A DNA stretch of 8,287 nt from Verrucomicrobiota bacterium (GCA_003218785.1 QHOM01000112.1:1-8287), one strand, 5' to 3'; counted from the first letter of the stretch, positions 1 to 5,380 are shown. Notes: generated by a model from the letters alone, not told the origin. Numbers and translations: made by a program.

Positions 1-206
1 AACCCCAAGCCGGCGCAACGCTTCCAAAAAGAAGCATTCCTGCATTGGGCGGCCAAACTCGCCCGGTCCGGGGCCGAAGTGCACGCGGTCTACGAAGCGT
101 GCGGGTTTGGCTTTGGATTGCAGCGCAATCTCAGGGCCTTGGGGATCAGGTGCCACGTGGTCTGTCCGCAAAAGTTGGATGAACAAAACCGGCGGGTAAA
201 GACCGA

Positions 207-222
207 TCCGGCAGCTGCCGGA
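207..222. repeat. Perfect 16-bp palindrome at first transposase frameshift
   Basis: TCCGGCAGCTGCCGGA equals its own reverse complement. It sits exactly where the IS110 reading frame moves from frame 1 to frame 3, within the codons after KTD. Either a short palindromic insertion or a hairpin-templated mutation could explain it. Confidence 0.8.
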
Positions 223-770
223 CCAAGGCGCTCTGCTTAAAGCTGGACCGTTTTGTCCAAGGCAATCGTGATGCGCTGGCCTTGGTGCGTGTGCCCAGTG
301 AAAAAGAAGAGCAACTGCGCGCCATCCATCGGCAGCGGGAGCAATTGGTCAAAGCGCGCAAGCAATTGGAAGCCCAGGGGCGCACTTTGATGGTCAATCA
401 CGGGATTGAGCCGGTGCAAAACTGGTGGAAGCGATGCAACTTTGCCGCGCTGCCAGTACCGGCTTGGATGAAAGAGTTGCTCCAAAACAGTCAACCGATC
501 TTGTTCGCCTTGCAGGAAAAGATCGCCGCCCTCACGGTGCAACTGCAAAATGCCGCCGCTCCAAAGCAGCCACGCGGACTGGGGAAAATGACCAGCGTGA
601 TCATCGACCGAGAGATCGGCGATTGGCGCCGGTTTAACAAATCGGCGTCAGATTGCCAGCTACACCGGGCTCTGCCCTGGCGAATACTCCAGCGGGAATA
701 CGCGACTGCAAAGCTGTGTGACCAAGCACGGCAACCCGCGCTTGCGCGCTGCCTTGGTGGAGTTGGCCTG

Positions 771-788
771 CCCCGAAAGCTTTCGGGG
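771..788. repeat. Perfect 18-bp palindrome at last transposase frameshift
   Basis: CCCCGAAAGCTTTCGGGG equals its own reverse complement. It lies between the codons for VELA and QPNYKP, exactly where the reading frame again moves from frame 1 to frame 3. No T-tract follows, so it is not an obvious terminator. Confidence 0.8.
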
Positions 789-965
789 TTCCAGCCCAAT
801 TACAAACCAATCATCAAATGGAAAGAGGTGCTGCGGCGTGGGGCCCTCGCCACCGGAGCCGCGCGCAAGAAAGCCATCGTGGCGGTGGCCCGCCAACTGG
901 CTGTTGATCTGTGGCGCATCCGCACCGGCCGAGTCAGCGCCGCAACTTTGGGATTAATCAGTTAG

Positions 966-1211
966 TAAAGTTCGTCGGCTTAGATTGGGCGAGCGCCCAA
1001 GTTCCTCTTCCATCTGATCGCATTGATCAAATTGCTGCTGCGACTGCGGTCGCATGCACGGATAGGAGTACGAGCCGCTGGAAACAAAACCAACGAGTAA
1101 AAAGGAAGAGGAAGCGCTCCAGAGAAAACCTTCAACCTCGATCAACAAACCTTATGAACTAACCAACTACCTGCCACACTCGCCCGCCACCCTTGACATC
1201 TTACATAGGGG
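966..1211 (+). other. Non-coding right flank of the IS110 element
   Basis: There is no convincing gene here; short open frames have basic, low-complexity translations. Two small hairpins are visible: TTGGGC-GAGC-GCCCAA (985-1000) and TGCGAC-TGCG-GTCGCA (1039-1054). The stretch probably includes the element's right end, which I would place at about 1195-1211 because recognisable cassette sequence (GTTAGGC) begins at 1212; that end position is inferred, not seen. Some IS110/IS1111 relatives encode their guide RNA beside the transposase, so the hairpins could belong to one, but nothing in the sequence proves it. Confidence 0.35.
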
Positions 1212-1218
1212 GTTAGGC
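1212..1218 (-). other. attC R''-type core, probably the remnant of an interrupted attC
   Basis: On the - strand this is GCCTAAC, matching the integron core RYYYAAC. The stop codon of the preceding - strand frame (TAA, 1213-1215) lies inside it, as the NUDIX stop does at the well-supported attC at 1842-1966. The expected arm with CAACCGCTGGC does not follow; IS110 flank sequence does. A 7-base degenerate match alone is weak, so the call rests on context. Confidence 0.4.
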
Positions 1219-1341
1219 CTTGGACGCTTCATACCCTCCAATCTTGTACGCGAAAAGGTCGACTCGGGCGTCCCAGCCAGAGGTAAACTGCAGTTCCCCC
1301 TGCCGCCCCTTCGTCGTTCCACCAGACCATGTACCGGACGG
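1213..1341 (-). pseudogene. C-terminal gene remnant between SnoaL stop and attC core
   Basis: Immediately after the SnoaL stop (1342-1344) the same - strand frame stays open for 42 codons and ends with ...GELQFTSGWDARVDLFAYK, then IGGYEASKA and TAA inside a GCCTAAC core. A second - strand frame that overlaps the SnoaL end reads VTVRYMVWWNDEG, which also looks protein-like, so a frameshifted tail of another cassette gene is likely. Alternatively it is a natural C-terminal extension cut off by the TGA. I do not recognise the family. The stop-in-core arrangement is typical of integron cassettes. Low certainty. Confidence 0.35.
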
Positions 1342-1776
1342 TCACGAAGACACCTGACTAAGCGCAGTCATCGCTGCCAGCGAGTCCACATAGTCCCGCC
1401 ATTGCACGATCTTTCGGCCCTCGATGGTAACGACCGAGATGAACCGGTTGTCGTATGAGGAGCCGGTCGCGACAATTTTACCATGGACATCGTATTCGAT
1501 GATGACAACGCGAGGGTCCTGCGATCGGTGCACGACGAGCTCATCAGCGCCGTGGAGGACGATGTTGTTGCCGTAGCCCGCATAGAGTGCCATCAGGGCG
1601 TCACGACCACGAACTGTCTCGGGCCATCCGGGGAAATGATATCGAAATTCAAACTCCGCGTCGTCGGCGATGGTGTCGAAATAGTGGTCGCCGTCGACCA
1701 GGCCGGCCAAACCCTGCTGGACGATGTCGAAGAACGGGTCGAGCGCCGTGAATGCCGCGTACCTGGGATCGGTCAC
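1342..1776 (-). CDS. SnoaL-like / NTF2-fold protein
   Basis: A 144-aa cytoplasmic protein of the SnoaL-like (NTF2-fold) superfamily, whose members are small cone-shaped alpha+beta barrels acting as cyclases, isomerases or ligand binders. Visible features are the N-terminal helix (DPFFDIVQQGLAGLVDGDHYFD, residues 13-34), the FEFRYHFPGWPETVRGRDAL segment (residues 42-61), and the strands VVIIEYDVHGKIVATGSSYDNRF and the end IVQWRDYVDSLA, all characteristic of the fold. The start is chosen at GTG 1776-1774 because AAGGAG (1783-1788) lies six bases upstream; the frame is open further upstream to an ATG at 1866, but that would run into the attC site and has no ribosome binding site. The gene follows the attC core by 66 bases on the same strand, as expected of a cassette gene. 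Substrate unknown. Confidence 0.85.
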   Translation of the reverse strand: MTDPRYAAFTALDPFFDIVQQGLAGLVDGDHYFDTIADDAEFEFRYHFPGWPETVRGRDALMALYAGYGNNIVLHGADELVVHRSQDPRVVIIEYDVHGKIVATGSSYDNRFISVVTIEGRKIVQWRDYVDSLAAMTALSQVSS

Positions 1777-1782
1777 GATTTG

Positions 1783-1788
1783 CTCCTT
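1783..1788 (-). promoter_or_regulatory. Strong Shine-Dalgarno site fixing the SnoaL GTG start
   Basis: AAGGAG on the - strand, six bases before GTG at 1776. It is the only near-consensus ribosome binding site noted in the window and decides the start against the longer open frame. Confidence 0.75.
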
Positions 1789-1841
1789 GGTTGTTGCGTG
1801 AGTTAGTTCAGGTGAACGAAAAACCACGAGTCGCCTCTGCC

Positions 1842-1966
1842 GCCTAACGAGATGGAGCTGAGCCACCGCTGGCGGCGACGAGCTTTGCTTTCACTTTATC
1901 CTTCATAATTCATCCTTCAGCCTTTCAGTACAAGGGCCAGCGGTTGGCTCCAGCGATTGGTTAGGG
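1842..1966 (-). other. attC-like integron recombination site 1
   Basis: Read on the - strand: R'' CCCTAAC (1966-1960), a 5'-arm with GCCAACCGCTGGC (1948-1936), a variable centre of about 60 bases, a 3'-arm complementary to it (GCCACCGCTGGC on +, 1862-1873), and R' GTTAGGC (1848-1842). The arms pair with a single extrahelical A on the R'' side, the asymmetry that orients an attC. R' fits GTTRRRY only on the - strand, agreeing with that orientation. The length of 125 bp is within the attC range. The NUDIX stop TAA lies inside R'', and the SnoaL gene begins downstream on the same strand. Confidence 0.8.
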
Positions 1967-2241
1967 CTTTTGGTGGATTGTAAATGGCAGGTTCGCAGGT
2001 GACCGGGGCCAGCAACGACCGTCGAGTAAGTTCTGGAAGTAAAGGTGTAATGGACTGGGCAGCTCGTTGGGAGAAAACCATCCAAGCTCATTGATCTCTG
2101 CGGTGTCAGCGATCTTCGCGGGGACACCATCGGCGTCGCCGCGCATCCAGACAGTTAAGTAGTGCTTGCCGACATCGGCAAACACGTCGTTGGTGATCGC
2201 GACAAACTCGACGTTCCTGACGGAGACTCCGGTCTCCTCTA
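1961..2241 (-). pseudogene. NUDIX hydrolase, 3' part only, cut by IS630
   Basis: The frame reads EETGVSVRNVEFVAITNDVF, then GKHYLTVWMRGD, then INELGWFSPNELPSPLHLYF. EETG is the end of the NUDIX box (GX5EX7REUXEEXGU), and the rest is the typical strand-helix tail of MutT-like nucleoside diphosphate-linked moiety hydrolases. The N-terminal part, including the first Gly, the Arg-Glu pair and the metal-binding helix start, is missing: the frame runs directly into the IS630 end at the TA (2240-2241), probably in the Leu codon just before EETG. The stop TAA (1961-1963) lies in the CCCTAAC core of attC site 1, a cassette hallmark. No NUDIX start is found on the far side of the IS, so an adjacent deletion or rearrangement is implied. 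Non-functional. Confidence 0.85.
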
Positions 2242-3306
2242 GTGCAGTGTATCAAAAGAAGCGTGAGTAGGAGGAATCCGCTGGGACGGGTTACGCCAGG
2301 ACCACTTGAAAGCTTTGGGCGCCTTGTTGTAGTGGGCGATGTAGCGGAGCAGTTTGCGGCTTAAGTCTGGGACGGAAGTGAACACCCCTCGAGCGATCAG
2401 GTCACGCTGGATTTTGGAAAACCAAAGCTCAACCTGATTGAGCCAAGAAGAGTAAGTGGGCGTGTAATGAAGCTTCACTTGCCGAGGATCGGCTAAAAAC
2501 TCTGCGACCCCTTTGGTCTTATGGGCCGAGAGATTATCGGCGATGATGTGAATTTTGCGCCCCTTGGGCTGTTGCGTCACGATTTGAGCCAAAAAGGCGA
2601 CAAACTCGGCGCTGGTGTGGCCAGGGGCGGTCTTTGCCACCACTTCACCGGTGCGTGTCTCCAAGGCCCCGTAGAGTGAGAGCGTGCCATGGCGGTAATA
2701 CTCAAAGCCATGCCCTTCGGCTCTTCCGGGAGAGAGAGGCAGAACCGGATCGAGCCGATCCAAGGCTTGGATAGCGCTTTTCTCGTCGACGCAGAAAACA
2801 GCGGCATTGGTAGGCGGCTTGAGGTAAAGGCCGATGATGTCGGCGGCCTTCTTTTCAAACTGTGGATCATCACTGACCATGTAGCGGCGCAGACGATGGG
2901 GTTGCAAACCGACGCGCCGCCAAGTCCGGTGCACTCGATTGTGACTAATGCCCAGCGTTTTGCCCAGCTTGCGCGTGCTCCAGTGGGTGGAACCATCTCT
3001 CGGGCCGCGGCGCGTATAATTAAGAATGCGAGCCTCTAGCTGGGCTGCGTTCTGGGCCGGCTTTCTTCCCTGGTGGCGTGCGTAAAGACCTCCGATGCGC
3101 TGCTCCAGAAAGCGGCTTTTCCACCGCACAATATAATTCTGGCTGCACGCCAAAGTGTTCATGATCTCGCCATAGGTTTGGCCGCCAGCCAGTCCAAGAA
3201 TAAGCCGGGCGCGTTTGGCATCGTCGGCCCGGCCACTTCTTCGCCCCGCGCGGCGTCTCAGTTCCCTGCGTTCCGGTGGCGCCAACACAATCCTTGAGTT
3301 TTGCAT
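2239..3306 (-). CDS. IS630-family DDE transposase, intact
   Basis: A 355-aa cut-and-paste transposase of the IS630/Tc1-mariner superfamily. An N-terminal helix-turn-helix region (about residues 25-140, with TYGEIMNTLACSQNYIVRWK and STRKLGKTLGISHNRVHRTW) should bind the terminal repeats. The RNase H-like core follows: D174 in FCVDEKSAIQ, D257 in IIADNLSAHKT, E293 in YSSWLNQVELWFSKIQ, with 35 residues between D257 and E293. The signature CVDEKSAIQALDR is classic for the family. The length is normal and no frameshift is seen. The start ATG at 3306 lies 47 bases inside the element's end. The stop TAG (2241-2239) is composed of the target TA plus one flanking base, so the host sequence terminates the gene. 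Confidence 0.95.
   Translation of the reverse strand: MQNSRIVLAPPERRELRRRAGRRSGRADDAKRARLILGLAGGQTYGEIMNTLACSQNYIVRWKSRFLEQRIGGLYARHQGRKPAQNAAQLEARILNYTRRGPRDGSTHWSTRKLGKTLGISHNRVHRTWRRVGLQPHRLRRYMVSDDPQFEKKAADIIGLYLKPPTNAAVFCVDEKSAIQALDRLDPVLPLSPGRAEGHGFEYYRHGTLSLYGALETRTGEVVAKTAPGHTSAEFVAFLAQIVTQQPKGRKIHIIADNLSAHKTKGVAEFLADPRQVKLHYTPTYSSWLNQVELWFSKIQRDLIARGVFTSVPDLSRKLLRYIAHYNKAPKAFKWSWRNPSQRIPPTHASFDTLH
2242..2269 (+). repeat. IS630 terminal inverted repeat, left end
   Basis: GTGCAGTGTATCA (2242-2254), a 7-base spacer, then CGTGAGTA (2262-2269). Both blocks recur, reverse-complemented with the same spacer length, at the other end. Outside lies TA. Confidence 0.85.
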
Positions 3307-3325
3307 TCTAAAGTCATAGCACAGT

Positions 3326-3353
3326 TACTCACGAAATCAATGATACACTGCAC
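3326..3353 (-). repeat. IS630 terminal inverted repeat, right end
   Basis: TACTCACG (3326-3333), 7-base spacer, TGATACACTGCAC (3341-3353), the exact complement of the two left-end blocks. The 7-base spacer differs between ends, which suggests a bipartite transposase-binding site. Confidence 0.85.
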
Positions 3354-3355
3354 TA

Positions 3356-3571
3356 GTGAGATATTTACAAGAAACGTGTGCCCTCCATTTCGAAGAGCCT
3401 GAATCTTCTCAAGCGATACGTGAGAAGTGTCGAAGCATTCGCAATGACTTTGCACACGGACGGTGGGACGTCCTCAACGCGAGTATAGCCGACCAATCGC
3501 TGTCTACCGCGTTCGGTGCTGTGACTGAACTGTTTTATGCCATTGATGAGGCTTCGGCTATCCGGGGGTGA
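3356..3571 (+). pseudogene. HEPN-like protein, C-terminal fragment beheaded by IS630
   Basis: The open frame continues out of the IS end and reads VRYLQETCALHFEEPESS, then IREKCRSIRNDFAHGRWD and VTELFYAIDEASAIRG. RNDFAH followed by G matches the R-x4-6-H motif of HEPN domains (many are metal-independent RNases used in toxin-antitoxin and defence systems), and the flanking helices have the usual amphipathic pattern. The first part of the domain is absent, removed by the IS630 insertion or an associated rearrangement. The TGA stop (3569-3571) overlaps the GTG start of the next small gene in a GTGA junction, suggesting translational coupling in the original operon. HEPN identity rests on one motif and local context; moderately sure. 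Confidence 0.55.
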
Positions 3572-3714
3572 ATTCGATTCTAGGGGGCAATCTCGAACAG
3601 ATCATTCGGTTCAACGAAGCGGATCGAAACCGTGACGCTGTGATTCGCGTTTACGATGACGCTGGCAATGTGATCGAAACACCCGATCAAGCTGGCGATT
3701 TCAAAGAGTGGTGA
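3568..3714 (+). CDS. Small DAVIRVYD-motif protein (48 aa)
   Basis: Starts at a GTG overlapping the stop of the HEPN-like fragment (GTGA) and reads MNSILGGNLEQIIRF, then RDAVIRVYDDAGN, then VIETPDQAGDFKEW. It is a soluble, acidic, strand-rich peptide. A closely similar stretch (DAVIRVYDEVGN) is encoded at 7447-7482; 24 of 26 bases match between 3634-3659 and 7447-7472 and the differences are silent, which supports real coding in both. From memory, small proteins ending in this type of motif are frequent in Verrucomicrobiota, but I know no function. Overlap with a HEPN gene makes an antitoxin or accessory role conceivable; that is inference only. The start codon is the least certain part. Confidence 0.6.
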   Translation: MNSILGGNLEQIIRFNEADRNRDAVIRVYDDAGNVIETPDQAGDFKEW

Positions 3715-3889
3715 AAGTTGCTCGCGTCAGCACTGGCGAAAAACCAGTCGTATGCGTAATTTCGGCTTGCCCTGTTCGTCCGGGGTTGATAATGAAGGAC
3801 TCATGCTTTCTTTTTATCGAGAGTCCCTTTTTAATAAAAGCCGAAATAGACGAAACGGGGTTTCGTCGAATCGTAGTTAGGTGCATGCA
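3715..3889 (+). other. Structured intergenic region upstream of the coiled-coil gene
   Basis: No convincing gene. A perfect 10-bp inverted repeat ATTTCGGCTT (3759-3768) / AAGCCGAAAT (3838-3847) encloses a terminator-like hairpin, and a third hairpin, GACGAAAC-GGG-GTTTCGTC, occupies 3849-3867. GTTAGGT at 3876-3882 matches the attC R' consensus, but no complementary arm precedes it. Confidence 0.5.
3797..3832 (+). terminator. Possible rho-independent terminator
   Basis: GGACTC (3797-3802) pairs with GAGTCC (3821-3826), extendable with a one-base bulge, and is followed by C and five T. The 18-base loop is long, so efficiency is doubtful. It would end transcription of the small DAVIRVYD gene. 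Confidence 0.4.
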
Positions 3890-4591
3890 ATGGCGCTAGT
3901 GAAGCCGGTCGAGTGGTGGTCTGGGTGGGCGGACATTCTTGGTGTCATCGCCGTGATTCTAGGAGGGATTTGGGCGCTGGTAACGTTGGTCGGCTGGGCG
4001 TTTTCTTGGAAGGCAGGAAAACTCAAAGATGCTGCGCTGACAAGATACCAAGTGGAAGCAAGGCAATCGATAGCAGAGGCAAATAAAGCTGCATCGATCG
4101 CGAACCAGCAGGCAGCTGCGGCAAACCTCGAGCTCGCTTTGCTACAATCGAAGATGGCGCCGCGCAGACTGACCAAAGAGCAACAGGAGAGTTTGGCTTC
4201 AGGAGTTACGCCGTTAGCCCCGCAGTTAGTCAGCGTATGGTATGGCGCGGGAGACAAGGAGAGCGAGAATTTTTCGTGGGACATCGCGTCCGCCTTGAAT
4301 GCTGCTGGCTGGAGGGTGTTTTCTCCTGCAAGCACGGCGACGTTGGCCCAAAGCGGAAAGCCCTTCGGGTCGACATATCGCCTTCAGACCGGCGTGGTCG
4401 TAAGCAGCACCAGTGACGAACCCAGTGTGAAGGCGGCAGACGTTGTTGTCCGAGAACTATCGGCAGTTGGTTTCGATGCGAGGAAGGCGTCAAAGACCGG
4501 CGATCGCGCTGAGCCCTTGGTTGTAGTAAGCGTAGAAGCAAGGCCAGCTGGTGCGCAGGGAGACCAGAAGCTCAACACGCTTAGCAGATAG
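3890..4591 (+). CDS. Membrane-anchored coiled-coil cassette protein of unknown function
   Basis: 233 aa from ATG 3890. Residues about 14-40 (DILGVIAVILGGIWALVTLV...) form one transmembrane helix; about 45-88 are an Ala/Gln/Glu-rich coiled coil (IAEANKAASIANQQAAAANL); from 89 a C-terminal alpha/beta domain begins with APRRLTKEQQ, then VSVWYGAGDKESENFSWDIA and LNAAGWRVF. I recall this RRLT-start domain in many membrane-anchored hypothetical proteins, without an assigned role. The topology is probably a short N-terminus and a large domain on one side of the inner membrane. AGGTG (3879-3883), partly inside a GTTAGGT core, is six bases before the ATG and may serve as its ribosome binding site; a GTG at 3881 would overlap that core and is less likely. 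attC site 2 begins 22 bases after the stop, so this is an intact cassette gene. Confidence 0.8.
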   Translation: MALVKPVEWWSGWADILGVIAVILGGIWALVTLVGWAFSWKAGKLKDAALTRYQVEARQSIAEANKAASIANQQAAAANLELALLQSKMAPRRLTKEQQESLASGVTPLAPQLVSVWYGAGDKESENFSWDIASALNAAGWRVFSPASTATLAQSGKPFGSTYRLQTGVVVSSTSDEPSVKAADVVVRELSAVGFDARKASKTGDRAEPLVVVSVEARPAGAQGDQKLNTLSR

Positions 4592-4613
4592 ATCTCGGCG
4601 AATTCAACAACTC

Positions 4614-4737
4614 GCCTAACTAGACAATGAAGTCAACCGCTGGCCGTTCCGATGTTTCGCTGCACTTTATGAAAACACTTCAATTGCAGGCCGCGCTGGC
4701 CCCTCGCTAGCGGTGGCTGATCTTGTTCTCGTTAGAC
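4614..4737 (+). other. attC-like integron recombination site 2
   Basis: On the + strand: R'' GCCTAAC (4614-4620), arm TCAACCGCTGGC (4633-4644), variable centre, complementary arm GCTAGCGGTGGC (4706-4717), R' GTTAGAC (4731-4737). The length is 124 bp. The R'' arm has one extra A relative to the R' arm, giving + orientation, which matches the preceding + strand gene. The arms share CAACCGCTGGC and GCCACCGCT with attC site 1, so both belong to one attC family. A coding sequence begins 14 bases after R'. Confidence 0.8.
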
Positions 4738-4750
4738 CCAACCGGCCTTT

Positions 4751-5355
4751 ATGAAAATTGCCGAATACATCTAGACTCACGCGCTTCAGCGGATAAACTG
4801 GGTTCCTCCATCTCTTGCACACAAATTCGACCTTGGGGACGATGTCGAGTTTTACTCGGCGCTCAAGGCACCCGTTATGTAGGCGTCTGTAAGGCGCGCA
4901 ACCTCTTCGCGGCGTGGACGCCGGAAGCCATCACAACCGGGCATCTCGGCAAGTCCTGTCCTACCTTGAAGGCGTTTTGAGGTGGATCGCGTCAGGAACA
5001 GGGCATCAATTTTTTCGGCGGACTTCGTCGCTCAGCCGGATTAGCGGCGGCCACGGTCTCTTGAATCCCTCACCCGCGAGCTTTCGCATGGCATCAATTC
5101 CCAGCTTTGTTCCAATTGCGATTTCAAAGGTCGCATGGTCCAAAACGTCCGGTGGTCCTTTCTGAAAATCGAATCGCGTTGCGGGTCGGTTGGTCGTGAA
5201 TTCTGACGGCAAGACTGAATGCGGTTGGAGCGCCTAACCAAACACTTTTGATTACTGAGGCGCCCGGCCCTGACGGATGCACCCGCCACGCTTTTGAGTA
5301 TTGGGAGGACATAAAGACTCAAGCCATCGCGTTTCTTAATAGTATCATCAAATGA
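4751..5355 (+). pseudogene. Decayed cassette gene of unknown family (about 200 codons)
   Basis: ATG 4751 begins 14 bases after the attC R' core. Frame 2 reads MKIAEYI, TAG (4772-4774), THALQRINWVPPSLAHKF, DLGDDVEFYSALKAPVM, TAG (4880-4882); frame 1 continues ARNLFAAWTPEAITTGHLG; frame 3 continues QVLSYLEGVLRW, AISKVAWSKTSGGPF, TGA (5163-5165), KSNRVAGRLVVNSDGKTECG; frame 1 ends PNQTLLITEAPGPDGCTRH, AFEYWEDIKTQAIAFLNSI and TGA (5353-5355). The segments join end to end and look like one soluble protein with three stops and three frameshifts. I do not recognise the family. The middle part (about 5000-5150) is the least certain, because the - strand also has a protein-like frame there. No attC is visible after it. 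Confidence 0.55.
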
Positions 5356-5380
5356 GGAAAGGTTGATCATCCATCACAAG

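Larger units (their letters stand above)
1..965 (+). pseudogene. IS110-family transposase, 5'-truncated by window edge and frameshifted
   Basis: This is a DEDD-type IS110/IS116/IS902 transposase, a RuvC-like enzyme that, in this family, is guided by a structured RNA. The protein has to be read in pieces: frame 1 from base 1 to about 207 (HAVYEACGFGFGLQR, which carries the conserved Glu, then RVKTD), frame 3 from about 222 to 640 (KALCLKLDRFVQGN through GKMTSVIIDREIGDWRRFN), frame 1 from about 640 to 770 (RRQIASYTGLCPGEYSSGN, the Transposase_20 region with the family serine, then TKHGNPRLRAALVELA), and frame 3 from about 789 to the TAG at 963-965 (QPNYKPIIKWK, GAARKKAIVAVARQLAVDLW). The first lesion falls inside the KTD-x-x-DA motif that supplies catalytic Asp residues, so the product should be inactive. 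The middle lesion looks like one extra A in the AACAAATCGG run near 637-643. The N-terminus lies outside the window. Family assignment is secure; exact lesion positions are inferred. Confidence 0.9.
2242..3353 (-). mobile_element. Complete IS630-family insertion sequence
   Basis: A 1112-bp element bounded by inverted repeats and by TA on both sides (2240-2241 and 3354-3355), the target duplication expected of IS630. It carries one intact transposase. The left flank is the 3' half of a NUDIX gene (-) and the right flank is the 3' half of a HEPN-like gene (+), so the flanks do not rejoin into one gene. The single-element structure looks recent, since both repeats and the reading frame are preserved. 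Confidence 0.9.

Noticed and set aside
771..788. Palindrome as a transcription terminator
   Set aside because: It is inside a broken coding sequence and is followed by TTCC, not a T-run.
1157..1163. AACTAAC paired with GTTAGGC at 1212 as a 62-bp attC
   Set aside because: It does not fit RYYYAAC, and the sequences between the two cores do not pair.
3258..3455. Minus-strand frame across the IS630 right end as the missing NUDIX N-terminus
   Set aside because: It contains no NUDIX box residues before the junction, so the far flank is not the other half of the NUDIX gene.
3876..3882. GTTAGGT as the end of a complete attC
   Set aside because: No R'' or complementary arm like those of the two good sites is present upstream; kept only as a possible core.
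5006..5212. Minus-strand frame (FDFQKGPPDVLDHATFEIAI...) as a gene
   Set aside because: It is protein-like, but the + strand has coherent coding segments on both sides and through part of this stretch; the two cannot both be right and the + path fits the cassette layout.
5232..5238. GCCTAAC as another attC core
   Set aside because: It lies inside the coherent + strand coding path (GAPNQTLLITE), no GTTRRRY partner or pairing arm is found at attC distance, and such 7-base matches occur by chance.
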